Positions 48,757 through 56,158 of a DNA stretch of 64,000 nucleotides are shown here, piece by piece (position 1 is the stretch's first letter; each line of letters starts with the position of its first letter). Origin of the DNA: Aphanothece hegewaldii CCALA 016 (lineage in GTDB: Bacteria; Cyanobacteriota; Cyanobacteriia; Cyanobacteriales; Microcystaceae); NCBI RefSeq assembly GCF_003007785.1, contig NZ_PXOH01000001.1, positions 62,001-126,000 on the forward strand. The letters run 5' to 3'. A program made the translations under genes and the position numbers. Below the pieces are notes generated by a model. It was not told where the DNA came from and made no database searches. It worked only from the letters and a program-made list of their open reading frames with translations.

Positions 48757-48795
48757 GTAAACAGTTAACAGTTAATCTGGCTGTTGATTGTTTAC
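48757..48795. repeat. Long hairpin after ndhJ
   Basis: Arms GTAAACAgttAACAG and CTGTTgatTGTTTAC surround a 9-base loop, with two mismatch positions. It is 16 bases past the ndhJ stop. No T-run follows, so it may be an RNA-stabilising end or a small repeat rather than a classical terminator. Confidence 0.6.
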
Positions 48796-48835
48796 TCGCT
48801 TAATCAAACGTAAACGAGAATGAGCGATAAGGAAG

Positions 48836-48862
48836 AGATGCGCTTTCGCAGTGCGCTTTTTT
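48836..48862 (+). terminator. Weak terminator-like hairpin with T-run
   Basis: TGCG/CGCA and overlapping GCGC/GCGC pairings are followed by six T, about 95 bases after ndhJ. The stem is short (4-5 bp). Confidence 0.35.
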
Positions 48863-48969
48863 GATTTGCTTCACCAGCAGTGTCTAAACACAAAAACGAT
48901 TTGGCGATAGCAAATTTATATTACACTGAGTGATGATCTGTAGAATTATACAATTGAGATTAATTGGGA

Positions 48970-49164
48970 ATGGAAATCGGACAAAAAGTTAAGGTCTATC
49001 GTCTAAGAGATCGGGTATCTACCCAAATAGCTGGCCAACTCGGTAAAGTCGGCGTGATCAAAGACTTTAAAATGACAGATGGTAGCGGTATAGGTGCTTT
49101 TGTCGAATTTAGTGACAAGACCTCTATCTGGTTCTTTGAAGACGAATTGAAACCGATAGAATAG
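48970..49164 (+). CDS. Small DUF2862 family protein
   Basis: A 64-residue protein, MEIGQKVKVYRLRDRVSTQIA.., with the conserved GKVGVIKDFKMTDGSGIGAFVEFSDKTSIWFFEDEL. This matches the short cyanobacterial DUF2862 family (SH3-like beta barrel expected). The ATG at 48970 is used; a TTG two codons earlier is less likely. The next gene begins 40 bases later in the same direction and may be cotranscribed. Function unknown. Confidence 0.75.
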   Translation: MEIGQKVKVYRLRDRVSTQIAGQLGKVGVIKDFKMTDGSGIGAFVEFSDKTSIWFFEDELKPIE

Positions 49165-49204
49165 AAAGAAGGAGAGAGGCACTAACGAGAGAGAATTTTT
49201 GACT

Positions 49205-50302
49205 ATGACCTTGATTTTGACATTTTTGGGTAAGGGGGGCAGTGGTCGCAGTACAATGGCGATCGCAGCCGCAAAACAACTTGCTAACACAGGAGTTCGT
49301 GTACTTCTGGTCGGACAAGATCCTAGTCCAGCTTGGGGGATGCTTCTCGAAGTGCCTCCAAGTGCCTCTCCCATCGAGATTGCCCCCAATTTAGCCGTTG
49401 TTCAATTAGTGACGACAGTTTTATTAGAGCGCAACTGGGAAGAAGTTAAAGAACTAGAAAAAAAATATTTAAGATCTCCAATTCTAAAAAATGTCTATGG
49501 GCAAGAATTAGGAATATTACCAGGAATGGATAATGGTTTAGCACTGAACGCCCTCCGAGAATACGAGAAAAGCGGAAAATATGATGCGATCGTTTATGAT
49601 GGAACTGGTGATCTCAATATGCTGAGAATGCTAGGGATACCAGAAGTAACAAGCTGGTATGTCCGTCGTTTTCGTAAAGTTTTTGCGGATTCAGATTTAG
49701 GTCGCGCTATTTCTCCATTTATCCAACCGTTAGCTAGTACTATTTTCAATGTTTCTTTAAACCCTGAAGATTGGGTAAAAGATCCCAATAATCCAGCTAA
49801 TAATATCCTTGAAGAAGGAAAAGCCGTGATGGCAGATCCATCGAGATTCGCCGCTTATTTAGTGACAACGGATGATCCTATTTCTGTCGCTACAGCCAAA
49901 TATCTTTGGGGAAGCGCACAACAAATCGGTTTAAGCGTCAAAGGAGTTTTACTCAATCAGGGGGAACCCTCTGAAACCATTACCAATCAATTTACACCTC
50001 TATCAGTCATTGCAGTACAATCTCGCACAGGTTCCGACTGGAATTCTGTGATTGATGCCTTGCCAAACTTTAGAGAATCTATATCAATTCCTCAACCGCT
50101 AACGATCGATAGTGCAGCCCGACAAGTTAAAGTTTTTTTACCAGGATTTGACAAAAAACAAGTAAAACTGACCCAATTCGGCCCAGAAATTACCATTGAA
50201 GCAGGGGATCAACGACGCAATATTAATGTTCCCGCTCCTTTAAGTGGTCAGTCCGTAAAAGGGGCTAAATTTCAAGATGGTTATTTAATTATTTCGTTCT
50301 AA
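49205..50302 (+). CDS. Get3/ArsA-like P-loop ATPase with Hsp20-like tail
   Basis: A SIMIBI-class ATPase of the ArsA/Get3 family, 365 residues. The deviant Walker A is FLGKGGSGRSTMAIAAA and a switch region is VLLVGQDPSP. The C-terminal 65 residues (RQVKVFLPGFDKKQVKLTQFGPEITIEAGDQRRNINVP) form the small alpha-crystallin-like ArsA_HSP20 domain found in cyanobacterial and plant forms. No metal-binding cysteine triad was seen, so arsenite export is unlikely; membrane-protein handling is more plausible. The ATG at 49205 is preferred to the TTG at 49199. It is nine bases upstream of chlG. Confidence 0.82.
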   Translation: MTLILTFLGKGGSGRSTMAIAAAKQLANTGVRVLLVGQDPSPAWGMLLEVPPSASPIEIAPNLAVVQLVTTVLLERNWEEVKELEKKYLRSPILKNVYGQELGILPGMDNGLALNALREYEKSGKYDAIVYDGTGDLNMLRMLGIPEVTSWYVRRFRKVFADSDLGRAISPFIQPLASTIFNVSLNPEDWVKDPNNPANNILEEGKAVMADPSRFAAYLVTTDDPISVATAKYLWGSAQQIGLSVKGVLLNQGEPSETITNQFTPLSVIAVQSRTGSDWNSVIDALPNFRESISIPQPLTIDSAARQVKVFLPGFDKKQVKLTQFGPEITIEAGDQRRNINVPAPLSGQSVKGAKFQDGYLIISF

Positions 50303-50311
50303 AAATATATT

Positions 50312-51328
50312 ATGTCTAACGTGACTTCTGACCCAACACCAGAACCCCAAAGCGAACTGCAAAGCAGCACATCTAATGATCGCTCTGCCAAAACTCGACA
50401 ACTTTTAGGCATGAAAGGGGCAGCACCTGGAGAAACTTCAATTTGGAAGATTCGCCTACAATTAATGAAGCCGATTACTTGGATTCCTTTAATTTGGGGG
50501 GTGGTCTGTGGTGCTGCGTCTTCGGGTGGCTATGTTTGGGGTCTAGAAGATTTCCTCAAAGCTTTAACCTGTATGCTGTTATCTGGCCCTTTGATGGCAG
50601 GTTATACCCAAACTCTAAATGATTTTTACGATCGAGAAATTGACGCAATTAATGAACCCTATCGCCCTATCCCATCGGGTGCGATTTCAGTTCCCCAAGT
50701 CATTACACAAATTATAGTCTTACTCATTGCTGGGATCGGAATTTCCTATCTGTTGGATCTTTGGGCTGACCACGCATTCCCGATTATGACCTGTTTAACC
50801 CTATTTGGGGCGTTTATTGCCTATATTTATTCGGCTCCTCCACTTAAGCTTAAACAAAATGGCTGGTTAGGGAATTATGCCCTTGGTTCGAGTTATATCG
50901 CTTTACCTTGGTGGGCGGGTCATGCGTTATTTGGTCAATTGAATACGACAATTATAGTACTGACTCTGTTTTATAGCTTGGCAGGTTTAGGTATTGCTGT
51001 TGTAAATGATTTTAAGAGTGTGGAAGGCGATCGCCAACTTGGTTTAAAATCTTTACCAGTTATGTTCGGTATTACTACTGCAGCATGGATCTGTGTGATC
51101 ATGATCGATCTTTTTCAAGCGGGAATTGCCGGATATCTCATTAGTATCGATCAAAGACTCTATGCAACGATACTTTTATTGCTGATTATTCCTCAAATCA
51201 CCTTTCAGGATATGTATTTTTTACGTGATCCGCTAAAAAATGATGTGAAATATCAAGCAAGCGCACAACCTTTCTTAGTTTTGGGTATGTTAGTCACAGG
51301 ACTAGCTCTGGGCCATGCTGGAATTTAA
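50312..51328 (+). CDS. chlG: Chlorophyll synthase
   Basis: Integral-membrane UbiA-type prenyltransferase that esterifies chlorophyllide with phytyl (or geranylgeranyl) diphosphate in thylakoids. The 338 residues include a polar N-terminal region and WKIRLQLMKPITWIPLIWGVVCGAASSGGY. The prenyl-diphosphate motif is NDFYDREIDAINEPYRPIPSG (near 105) and the second acidic motif NDFKSVEGDRQLGLKSLPV. Eight to nine membrane helices are expected. The very short spacing from the ATPase gene indicates an operon. Confidence 0.97.
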   Translation: MSNVTSDPTPEPQSELQSSTSNDRSAKTRQLLGMKGAAPGETSIWKIRLQLMKPITWIPLIWGVVCGAASSGGYVWGLEDFLKALTCMLLSGPLMAGYTQTLNDFYDREIDAINEPYRPIPSGAISVPQVITQIIVLLIAGIGISYLLDLWADHAFPIMTCLTLFGAFIAYIYSAPPLKLKQNGWLGNYALGSSYIALPWWAGHALFGQLNTTIIVLTLFYSLAGLGIAVVNDFKSVEGDRQLGLKSLPVMFGITTAAWICVIMIDLFQAGIAGYLISIDQRLYATILLLLIIPQITFQDMYFLRDPLKNDVKYQASAQPFLVLGMLVTGLALGHAGI

Positions 51329-51355
51329 GAGACAAAAACTAAATTCTAAAAAATA

Positions 51356-51382
51356 AGTCGTTAGACAAACATCCTAACGACT
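51356..51382 (-). terminator. Terminator of rpsN
   Basis: Perfect 9-bp stem AGTCGTTAG / CTAACGACT with a nine-base loop. On the minus strand it is followed by 'ta' and then six T. It also faces the chlG end and may act in both directions. Confidence 0.8.
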
Positions 51383-51404
51383 AGAGAAACTGGTTGTTAG
51401 TGAA

Positions 51405-51707
51405 CTACCAGCTAGATTTAACAACACCAGGAAGTAAACCTTGATGCGCCCATTCTCTTAAAACGTTACGGGATAAACCAAAATCTCTGTAGTAACCTCT
51501 AGGTCTTCCAGTTGCCCAACAACGGTTACGATGGCGACTCGGTGCGCTATTACGGGGAAGTTGTTGAATCTGAGAGTGAATTTCTAGTTTTTCGTCTAGA
51601 GTTTCTGCCAGACGGAATTGTTCTTTTAGATCTTCCCGTTTTGCAGCGTATTTAGCAATTAGGCGATCGCGCTTCTTCTCGCGCTCAATCATGGACTTTT
51701 TAGCCAT
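51405..51707 (-). CDS. rpsN: 30S ribosomal protein S14
   Basis: Ribosomal protein S14 (100 residues), encoded away from the other ribosomal genes, as usual in cyanobacteria. [25 protein letters not shown] is followed by [32 protein letters not shown] and [18 protein letters not shown]. The zinc CxxC pairs of the short form are absent, so this is the long, zinc-independent type. Confidence 0.97.
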   Translation of the reverse strand: MAKKSMIEREKKRDRLIAKYAAKREDLKEQFRLAETLDEKLEIHSQIQQLPRNSAPSRHRNRCWATGRPRGYYRDFGLSRNVLREWAHQGLLPGVVKSSW

Positions 51708-51918
51708 ATCTGAATTCTTTTAAAGTTTCTTGATTTAGACACTATTTCTTATAATAGCATATTGTAGAGCAATTTATCATAAATTCTGGTTTGGAAGTTT
51801 ATAATAATGATTTTGCACCATTTTATAAATTAACTGTTATCTTTAGACAAAGGTATACACATACTCACTTTTTGAATTTTTTTTTTGCTATTGTCTGGTT
51901 ACTTAGGAGATAAATTTT

Positions 51919-52323
51919 ATGACGAAAGAAGCTAATTCTACAATGACTCGAATGATCTCTGTTGTTGAACCGACTGGAGCTACAGAAATGCGTCCCTGGG
52001 GTTCTTTTACGACCCTAGAAGAAGGCCCAGGCTATAAAATTAAACGAATTGAAGTTAACCCTGGTCACCGTCTCAGTTTACAGATGCACCATCATCGGAG
52101 TGAACATTGGATCGTCGTTTCGGGTACAGCTAAAGTTACTTGTGGAGAAAGCGAGAAAATCTTAGCAGCGAATCAATCGACCTATGTACCCCAATGTACC
52201 GCCCATCGCCTAGAAAATCCAGGTGTGATCAGATTAGTGTTAATTGAAGTGCAAAATGGGGAATATTTAGGAGAGGATGACATCATCCGCTTCCAAGATG
52301 ACTACTCCCGTCACAAGGTGTAA
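51919..52323 (+). CDS. Mannose-6-phosphate isomerase type II-like cupin
   Basis: A 134-residue single cupin domain: RPWGSFTTLEEGPGYKIKRIEVNPGHRLSLQMHHHRSEHWIVVSGTAKVT, then YVPQCTAHRLENPG and LIEVQNGEYLGEDDIIRFQDDYSR. These are the metal-binding HHxRSEHW and HRLENPG motifs of the isomerase half of bifunctional ManC proteins, found alone here. It should interconvert fructose-6-P and mannose-6-P for polysaccharide precursors. AGGAG precedes the ATG. Confidence 0.88.
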   Translation: MTKEANSTMTRMISVVEPTGATEMRPWGSFTTLEEGPGYKIKRIEVNPGHRLSLQMHHHRSEHWIVVSGTAKVTCGESEKILAANQSTYVPQCTAHRLENPGVIRLVLIEVQNGEYLGEDDIIRFQDDYSRHKV

Positions 52324-52394
52324 TCATCATTAGTATCAAATGCTTATTTTAAATTCTTGATGAATATTCACCCTCTCACACATTTAGATAATAA

Positions 52395-52412
52395 GGAGAG
52401 TTTCGGCTCTCC
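52395..52412 (+). terminator. Hairpin terminator after the cupin gene
   Basis: Stem GGAGAG / CTCTCC with the stable tttcgg loop, 72 bases after the stop. Only a weak T-tract (tgttcc) follows. Confidence 0.5.
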
Positions 52413-52522
52413 TGTTCCCCAACTACTTGTAAGTAGTTTTTCATGGTTAACGTACTCAATCCAAGACAATTCTTAGTTCAATTACTCAATCAGGGTTTTT
52501 CTATTTACTTCAGAGTACGATC

Positions 52523-53569
52523 ATGCCTACTTATAAATGTCGAAAATGTGGGAATGAAATCATTTTATCGATAAAACCTGGACAATGCCAAATTTGCGGG
52601 GCCAGTCAATTTATCATCAGTAGTCCAAAAAACTCTAAACCTTTAAGTGGTAATTTGAGTCAAGGTTTTTCTAATTTATCGTCTGGTAGTACATCTAAAC
52701 TAAATTCATCTTCGCTCAAATCAACTTCTAAACAAATTTCTAAAACGAATTTTTCAACAGGAAAAAAGTCAAATCAAAAAATAGATAATAGTTCTTTGAT
52801 TGTTCCTCCTGCCATCAAACATCAAAAAACTTATGTTGAACCGACTTTACCCCTTTATTCAAGTTCTTCTAATTTAGCCTCATCTTATAAAAAATTATCG
52901 CCAAAACCAAGTTATTCTCAAAAACCAAATTTAAACCAATTCTTTTATAAAATCATTTTGATTGCTTTAGGTGTTATTGGAGTTTTGGGATATTGGTTAT
53001 GGCAACAACAATTTAATACAAATGATTTCAAAAAAATTGTTATAAAAGAAAGCTTTAAATCTTCTAAAAATTGGTCTTTAACCGATGGCTCAATGGTTAA
53101 AAAAGGAAGTTTATTTCAACAACAACCTATTCCTTATCATTACGGAGCCTCAATCTGGAAAGGAAAAAACTTTACAAATGTAGATTTTGCAACGGATGTG
53201 ACTAAAGTAAAAGGTGCTGAAGATAGTCCTTATGGGATAACGGCTAGAATTAATGGTAAATCATCGGAAAATTTTTATTATTTATTAATTGATAGTAAAG
53301 GAAGTTTTGTATTAGGAAAACATACTAAAGATGGTTGGTTTCCTAAAGTTGGCTGGAAAAAAGATAGCGTTATCAAGTCAGGAAATACGAAAAATAATTT
53401 AAGAATTGTTTGTAAAGATGATCTTATTTTTGGTGTAATTAATGGAAAAAGAGTCGCTAGTTTTCGTGATGAATCTTTTAAATCAGGTAAAGTCGCGGTG
53501 TTTTCGATGCGAGGTAAAGGAGAAGCAGTAACCGTTTATTTTGATAATGCTTTAGCTAAAGAAAAATAA
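52523..53569 (+). CDS. Zinc-ribbon, single-pass membrane protein with C-terminal beta domain
   Basis: Residues 1-30 are a rubredoxin-like zinc ribbon (YKCRKCGNEI...PGQCQICGASQF). Residues 35-135 are a Ser/Lys/Asn-rich disordered linker. One membrane helix follows (FFYKIILIALGVIGVLGYWLW, about 141-161). The extracytoplasmic C-terminus (170-348) looks like a LamG/DUF1080-type jelly-roll domain: ESFKSSKNWSLTDGS, YYLLIDSKGSFVLGKHTKDGW, LRIVCKDDLIFGVINGKRV and GKVAVFSMRGKG. It joins a cytosolic metal ribbon to an external, possibly sugar-binding, domain. Function unknown. Confidence 0.75.
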   Translation: MPTYKCRKCGNEIILSIKPGQCQICGASQFIISSPKNSKPLSGNLSQGFSNLSSGSTSKLNSSSLKSTSKQISKTNFSTGKKSNQKIDNSSLIVPPAIKHQKTYVEPTLPLYSSSSNLASSYKKLSPKPSYSQKPNLNQFFYKIILIALGVIGVLGYWLWQQQFNTNDFKKIVIKESFKSSKNWSLTDGSMVKKGSLFQQQPIPYHYGASIWKGKNFTNVDFATDVTKVKGAEDSPYGITARINGKSSENFYYLLIDSKGSFVLGKHTKDGWFPKVGWKKDSVIKSGNTKNNLRIVCKDDLIFGVINGKRVASFRDESFKSGKVAVFSMRGKGEAVTVYFDNALAKEK

Positions 53570-53583
53570 GCTTTTATAAACAG

Positions 53584-54339
53584 TTATAGCTTACCAAAAC
53601 GACGCTCGCGCCCTTGATAATCTTCAATAGCTTTGCGAAACTCCTCGCAGTTAAAATCCCCCCAAAGAGTATTAGTAAAATAGATTTCAGTATAGGCGAG
53701 TTGCCACAACAGAAAATTACTTAAACGCATCTCACCGCTAGTCCGAATCAGAAGATCAGGAGAGGGAAGATCGAGTGTATAGAGAGATTGTTGTATGATT
53801 GTTTCATCGATCGCATCTGGCAAAAGTTCCCCTTGTTGTACAAGTTTCGCTAAATGACGACAAGCGCGTACTATTTCTTGACGACCACTATAGTTAATCG
53901 CTACGTTAAAATAAACCTCTTGATTTTGGGAAGTAATATCAATTGTGCGTTGCATTTCCCGTTGTAAAGATAGAGGTAAAACATCTAACTCACCCAGAAA
54001 GCGTAAACAAATTCCTTCTTGCTGCATTTCCTTCAATTGAACACGCAACAAACGTTCAAATAAACCCATTAAAAAATCTACTTCGGCTGTGGGACGACCC
54101 CAGTTTTCCGTCGAGAACGCATACACTGTGAGTATTTTGATTCCCCATTCCTTACAACAGCGTAGAATATCTTTAACGACTTCTGCCCCTTGGTAATGTC
54201 CAGCAATGCGCGGTAGTCCTCGTTGAGTTGCCCATCGTCCGTTCCCATCCATAATAATAGCGACGTGACGGGGTAGAGAATTAGGAATGTTTAAAGGAAG
54301 ATTTTGGATTAATGTAGATGTAGATGTCGATCGTTTCAT
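53584..54339 (-). CDS. uppS: Isoprenyl transferase (undecaprenyl diphosphate synthase)
   Basis: cis-Prenyltransferase that builds the C55 lipid carrier for peptidoglycan and other glycans. The 251 residues have the substrate motif HVAIIMDGNGRWATQRGLPRIAGH (catalytic Asp31). YAFSTENWGRPTAEVDFLM follows, then FNVAINYSGRQEIVRACR and the C-terminal LLIRTSGEMRLSNFLLWQLAYTEIYF. It is cotranscribed with the preceding ferritin-like gene, ten bases apart. Confidence 0.96.
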   Translation of the reverse strand: MKRSTSTSTLIQNLPLNIPNSLPRHVAIIMDGNGRWATQRGLPRIAGHYQGAEVVKDILRCCKEWGIKILTVYAFSTENWGRPTAEVDFLMGLFERLLRVQLKEMQQEGICLRFLGELDVLPLSLQREMQRTIDITSQNQEVYFNVAINYSGRQEIVRACRHLAKLVQQGELLPDAIDETIIQQSLYTLDLPSPDLLIRTSGEMRLSNFLLWQLAYTEIYFTNTLWGDFNCEEFRKAIEDYQGRERRFGKL

Positions 54340-54349
54340 GGGTCACTTG

Positions 54350-55297
54350 TTAATATTCAGTTACAAAAAGTTGTTTTAAATATTCTGGTGTTAGATTTTT
54401 ACTCCAACGCCACAGGAGATGTAAAACCTTAATAAAGGTGTAAACTAACTCTAGTCTGTGATACCACGACCAACCATTCCAATTTAGTACACCCATCATG
54501 CGGCGAAAGGTGCGAAATAAGTGGGTTGTAGATTGAATATGACTCGCTTTAGTAGCGTTTTGTCGGATAATTATTCCATGCAGACTATGTTTGATCCGAC
54601 TTAGATAAGATTCTGGAAATAACCATAAACCGAATCCCCAAAACTTAGTCATGTGATTAATTTCATCCTGTAGCAGTTCGGCGAAAACTTGCTGCAATGT
54701 GGATGTTGTATGTGCCATCAACCACAGATAAAGACAAACTGCACTATACTCAGTGATGACACGATGGAGTCCGTGACGATATAAATCATCATAGGGATGA
54801 TCTAAAGGTTGATAAGTTTTGGGAGTATGAAGAGAAAAAGTTGGTTGTTTGCCTGTAAGCTGTTTATAGATTTTGATTAATGCGGGTGCGTGTTGTCGTT
54901 CTTCTTTTTCCCACAATCCTAACTCTAACATTGTGCCATCAGGGGCGGCGATCCCACCGACAAAACGGGCAAGTTGCGGATGAATGGGTTCTAGATACTG
55001 ACGACTGGTTTGGGTGTAACCGCGAATGGGTTCCTCTGTTTCTATTGCACCAATTAGAATAGAAAGAAAGACCTCTAATTCAATGCCGATAACTTGTTCT
55101 GGATTAATATTCTGCCAATGAATCGGTTGCCAGGGACGCGGTTGAGGGTTTTTGAATTGGATAGGAAGATCTTCAAGACGTGTGCAGAGTATTTGTGGGG
55201 TAAGATATTGGTCAATGAGCGTATCGAGTCGCTTTAAGATGTTTAGATGGGGATCAATTTCACTTTTCTTATCGATATTGAGTTTGTAAGAAAGCAT
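54350..55297 (-). CDS. Putative ferritin-like diiron protein
   Basis: The protein has 315 residues. Helix motifs are arranged as in four-helix diiron proteins: ILIGAIETEEPIRGYT (first Glu), LGLWEKEERQHAPALIKIY (ExxH), VITEYSAVCLYLWLMAHTT (Glu) and LLQDEINHMTKFWGFGLWLF (ExxH). The two ExxH motifs and two further Glu would bind two irons. No closer family name was recognised; oxygenase, oxidase or desaturase-like activity is only an inference. It directly precedes uppS in the same transcript, so a link with isoprenoid or envelope lipids is possible. Confidence 0.65.
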   Translation of the reverse strand: MLSYKLNIDKKSEIDPHLNILKRLDTLIDQYLTPQILCTRLEDLPIQFKNPQPRPWQPIHWQNINPEQVIGIELEVFLSILIGAIETEEPIRGYTQTSRQYLEPIHPQLARFVGGIAAPDGTMLELGLWEKEERQHAPALIKIYKQLTGKQPTFSLHTPKTYQPLDHPYDDLYRHGLHRVITEYSAVCLYLWLMAHTTSTLQQVFAELLQDEINHMTKFWGFGLWLFPESYLSRIKHSLHGIIIRQNATKASHIQSTTHLFRTFRRMMGVLNWNGWSWYHRLELVYTFIKVLHLLWRWSKNLTPEYLKQLFVTEY

Positions 55298-55463
55298 TTG
55301 TTTACGAAGTCTTATTTCTGTTCTTGTTCCAATTTAGATAGACTCCTAAACTTTGTCAGTCGAATAAAGTCGGGAATTTCGATAACCTACCGAGTCGGAA
55401 AAAGTCGGATTAGATAGTATTGATTCGAGTAAATTTTGTTGTGTCGCTTTCTAGTAAACTTAA

Positions 55464-55730
55464 CTATGTCTTATGTGCCTCTGCATAAATCCGTAATGCA
55501 GCAGCCATCTTCTTTTCATAGTCTTCCCCCTGCGCTTGAAACCAAGCTAATGTTTCAGGATCTACTTGAACAAGAACGCTCAATGACGTTACAGGTTTCC
55601 ACCATCGTGATTTGCTAAAAAACTCTTCAGTTAATGGGGGGATATCAGATGTATCAATATCTTCTTCTGTAAGTGCGTCAACTTTCTCCCAGTTCGTCTT
55701 TGAGGTATTGTTCATAGCGTTTTCGTTCAT
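55464..55730 (-). CDS. brnA: BrnA-family antitoxin
   Basis: The antitoxin (88 residues) of a type II toxin-antitoxin pair. It contains TEEDIDTSDIPPLTEEFFSKSRWW, then a ribbon-helix-helix tail (SLSVLVQVDPETLAWFQAQGEDYEKKMAAALRIY) that should bind the operon's own promoter. It overlaps the end of the toxin gene; a second in-frame ATG five codons on is an alternative start. Toxin first, antitoxin second is the normal BrnT-BrnA order. Confidence 0.9.
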   Translation of the reverse strand: MNENAMNNTSKTNWEKVDALTEEDIDTSDIPPLTEEFFSKSRWWKPVTSLSVLVQVDPETLAWFQAQGEDYEKKMAAALRIYAEAHKT

Positions 55731-55971
55731 AAGGTAAAGCTTTGCGAAGTGAAATAATTCTAATTGTTTCCTCGTCTGGTTCCGTAAAAACTACAACCAC
55801 CACCCGTCCATCAAGCATACCTAGACCAATCCAGCGATCTTCTCCATAATTTTTTCGCTCATCTAAAGCAATACGAAGCGGTAGAGTGAAAATTCGAGGA
55901 ACATCGGCAAAATCAAGCCCATGCTTTGCAATGTTAGCTTCATTTTTTTGCTCGTCCCATTTAAACTTCAT
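55678..55971 (-). CDS. brnT: BrnT-family ribonuclease toxin
   Basis: The toxin (97 residues) of the BrnTA system; BrnT has a RelE-like fold and cuts RNA. KFKWDEQKNEANIAKHGLDFADVPRIF is the family start, followed by RWIGLGMLDGRVVVVVFTE and the basic end RIISLRKALPYERKRYEQYL. The BrnT box (H-G-(L/V)-x-F) and the conserved ISxRxA-x(2-3)-ER are present, so it looks active. brnA overlaps its 3' end. Confidence 0.92.
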   Translation of the reverse strand: MKFKWDEQKNEANIAKHGLDFADVPRIFTLPLRIALDERKNYGEDRWIGLGMLDGRVVVVVFTEPDEETIRIISLRKALPYERKRYEQYLKDELGES

Positions 55972-56158
55972 ATTTTGATTTTACCGCAAACCAAAGCGGT
56001 AGAGTGCGCGATGTCCAATCCGAATTACCCAAGGTTGAGCATCGGGGTATCGCACTGAAAGATACATTAACTAGATTACACGTTATATATTATTCCATGA
56101 TCAACAGCATCATAGAGTTAGACTAGACTAAAGAGCAATCTGGTTGTAGAAATTAGCC

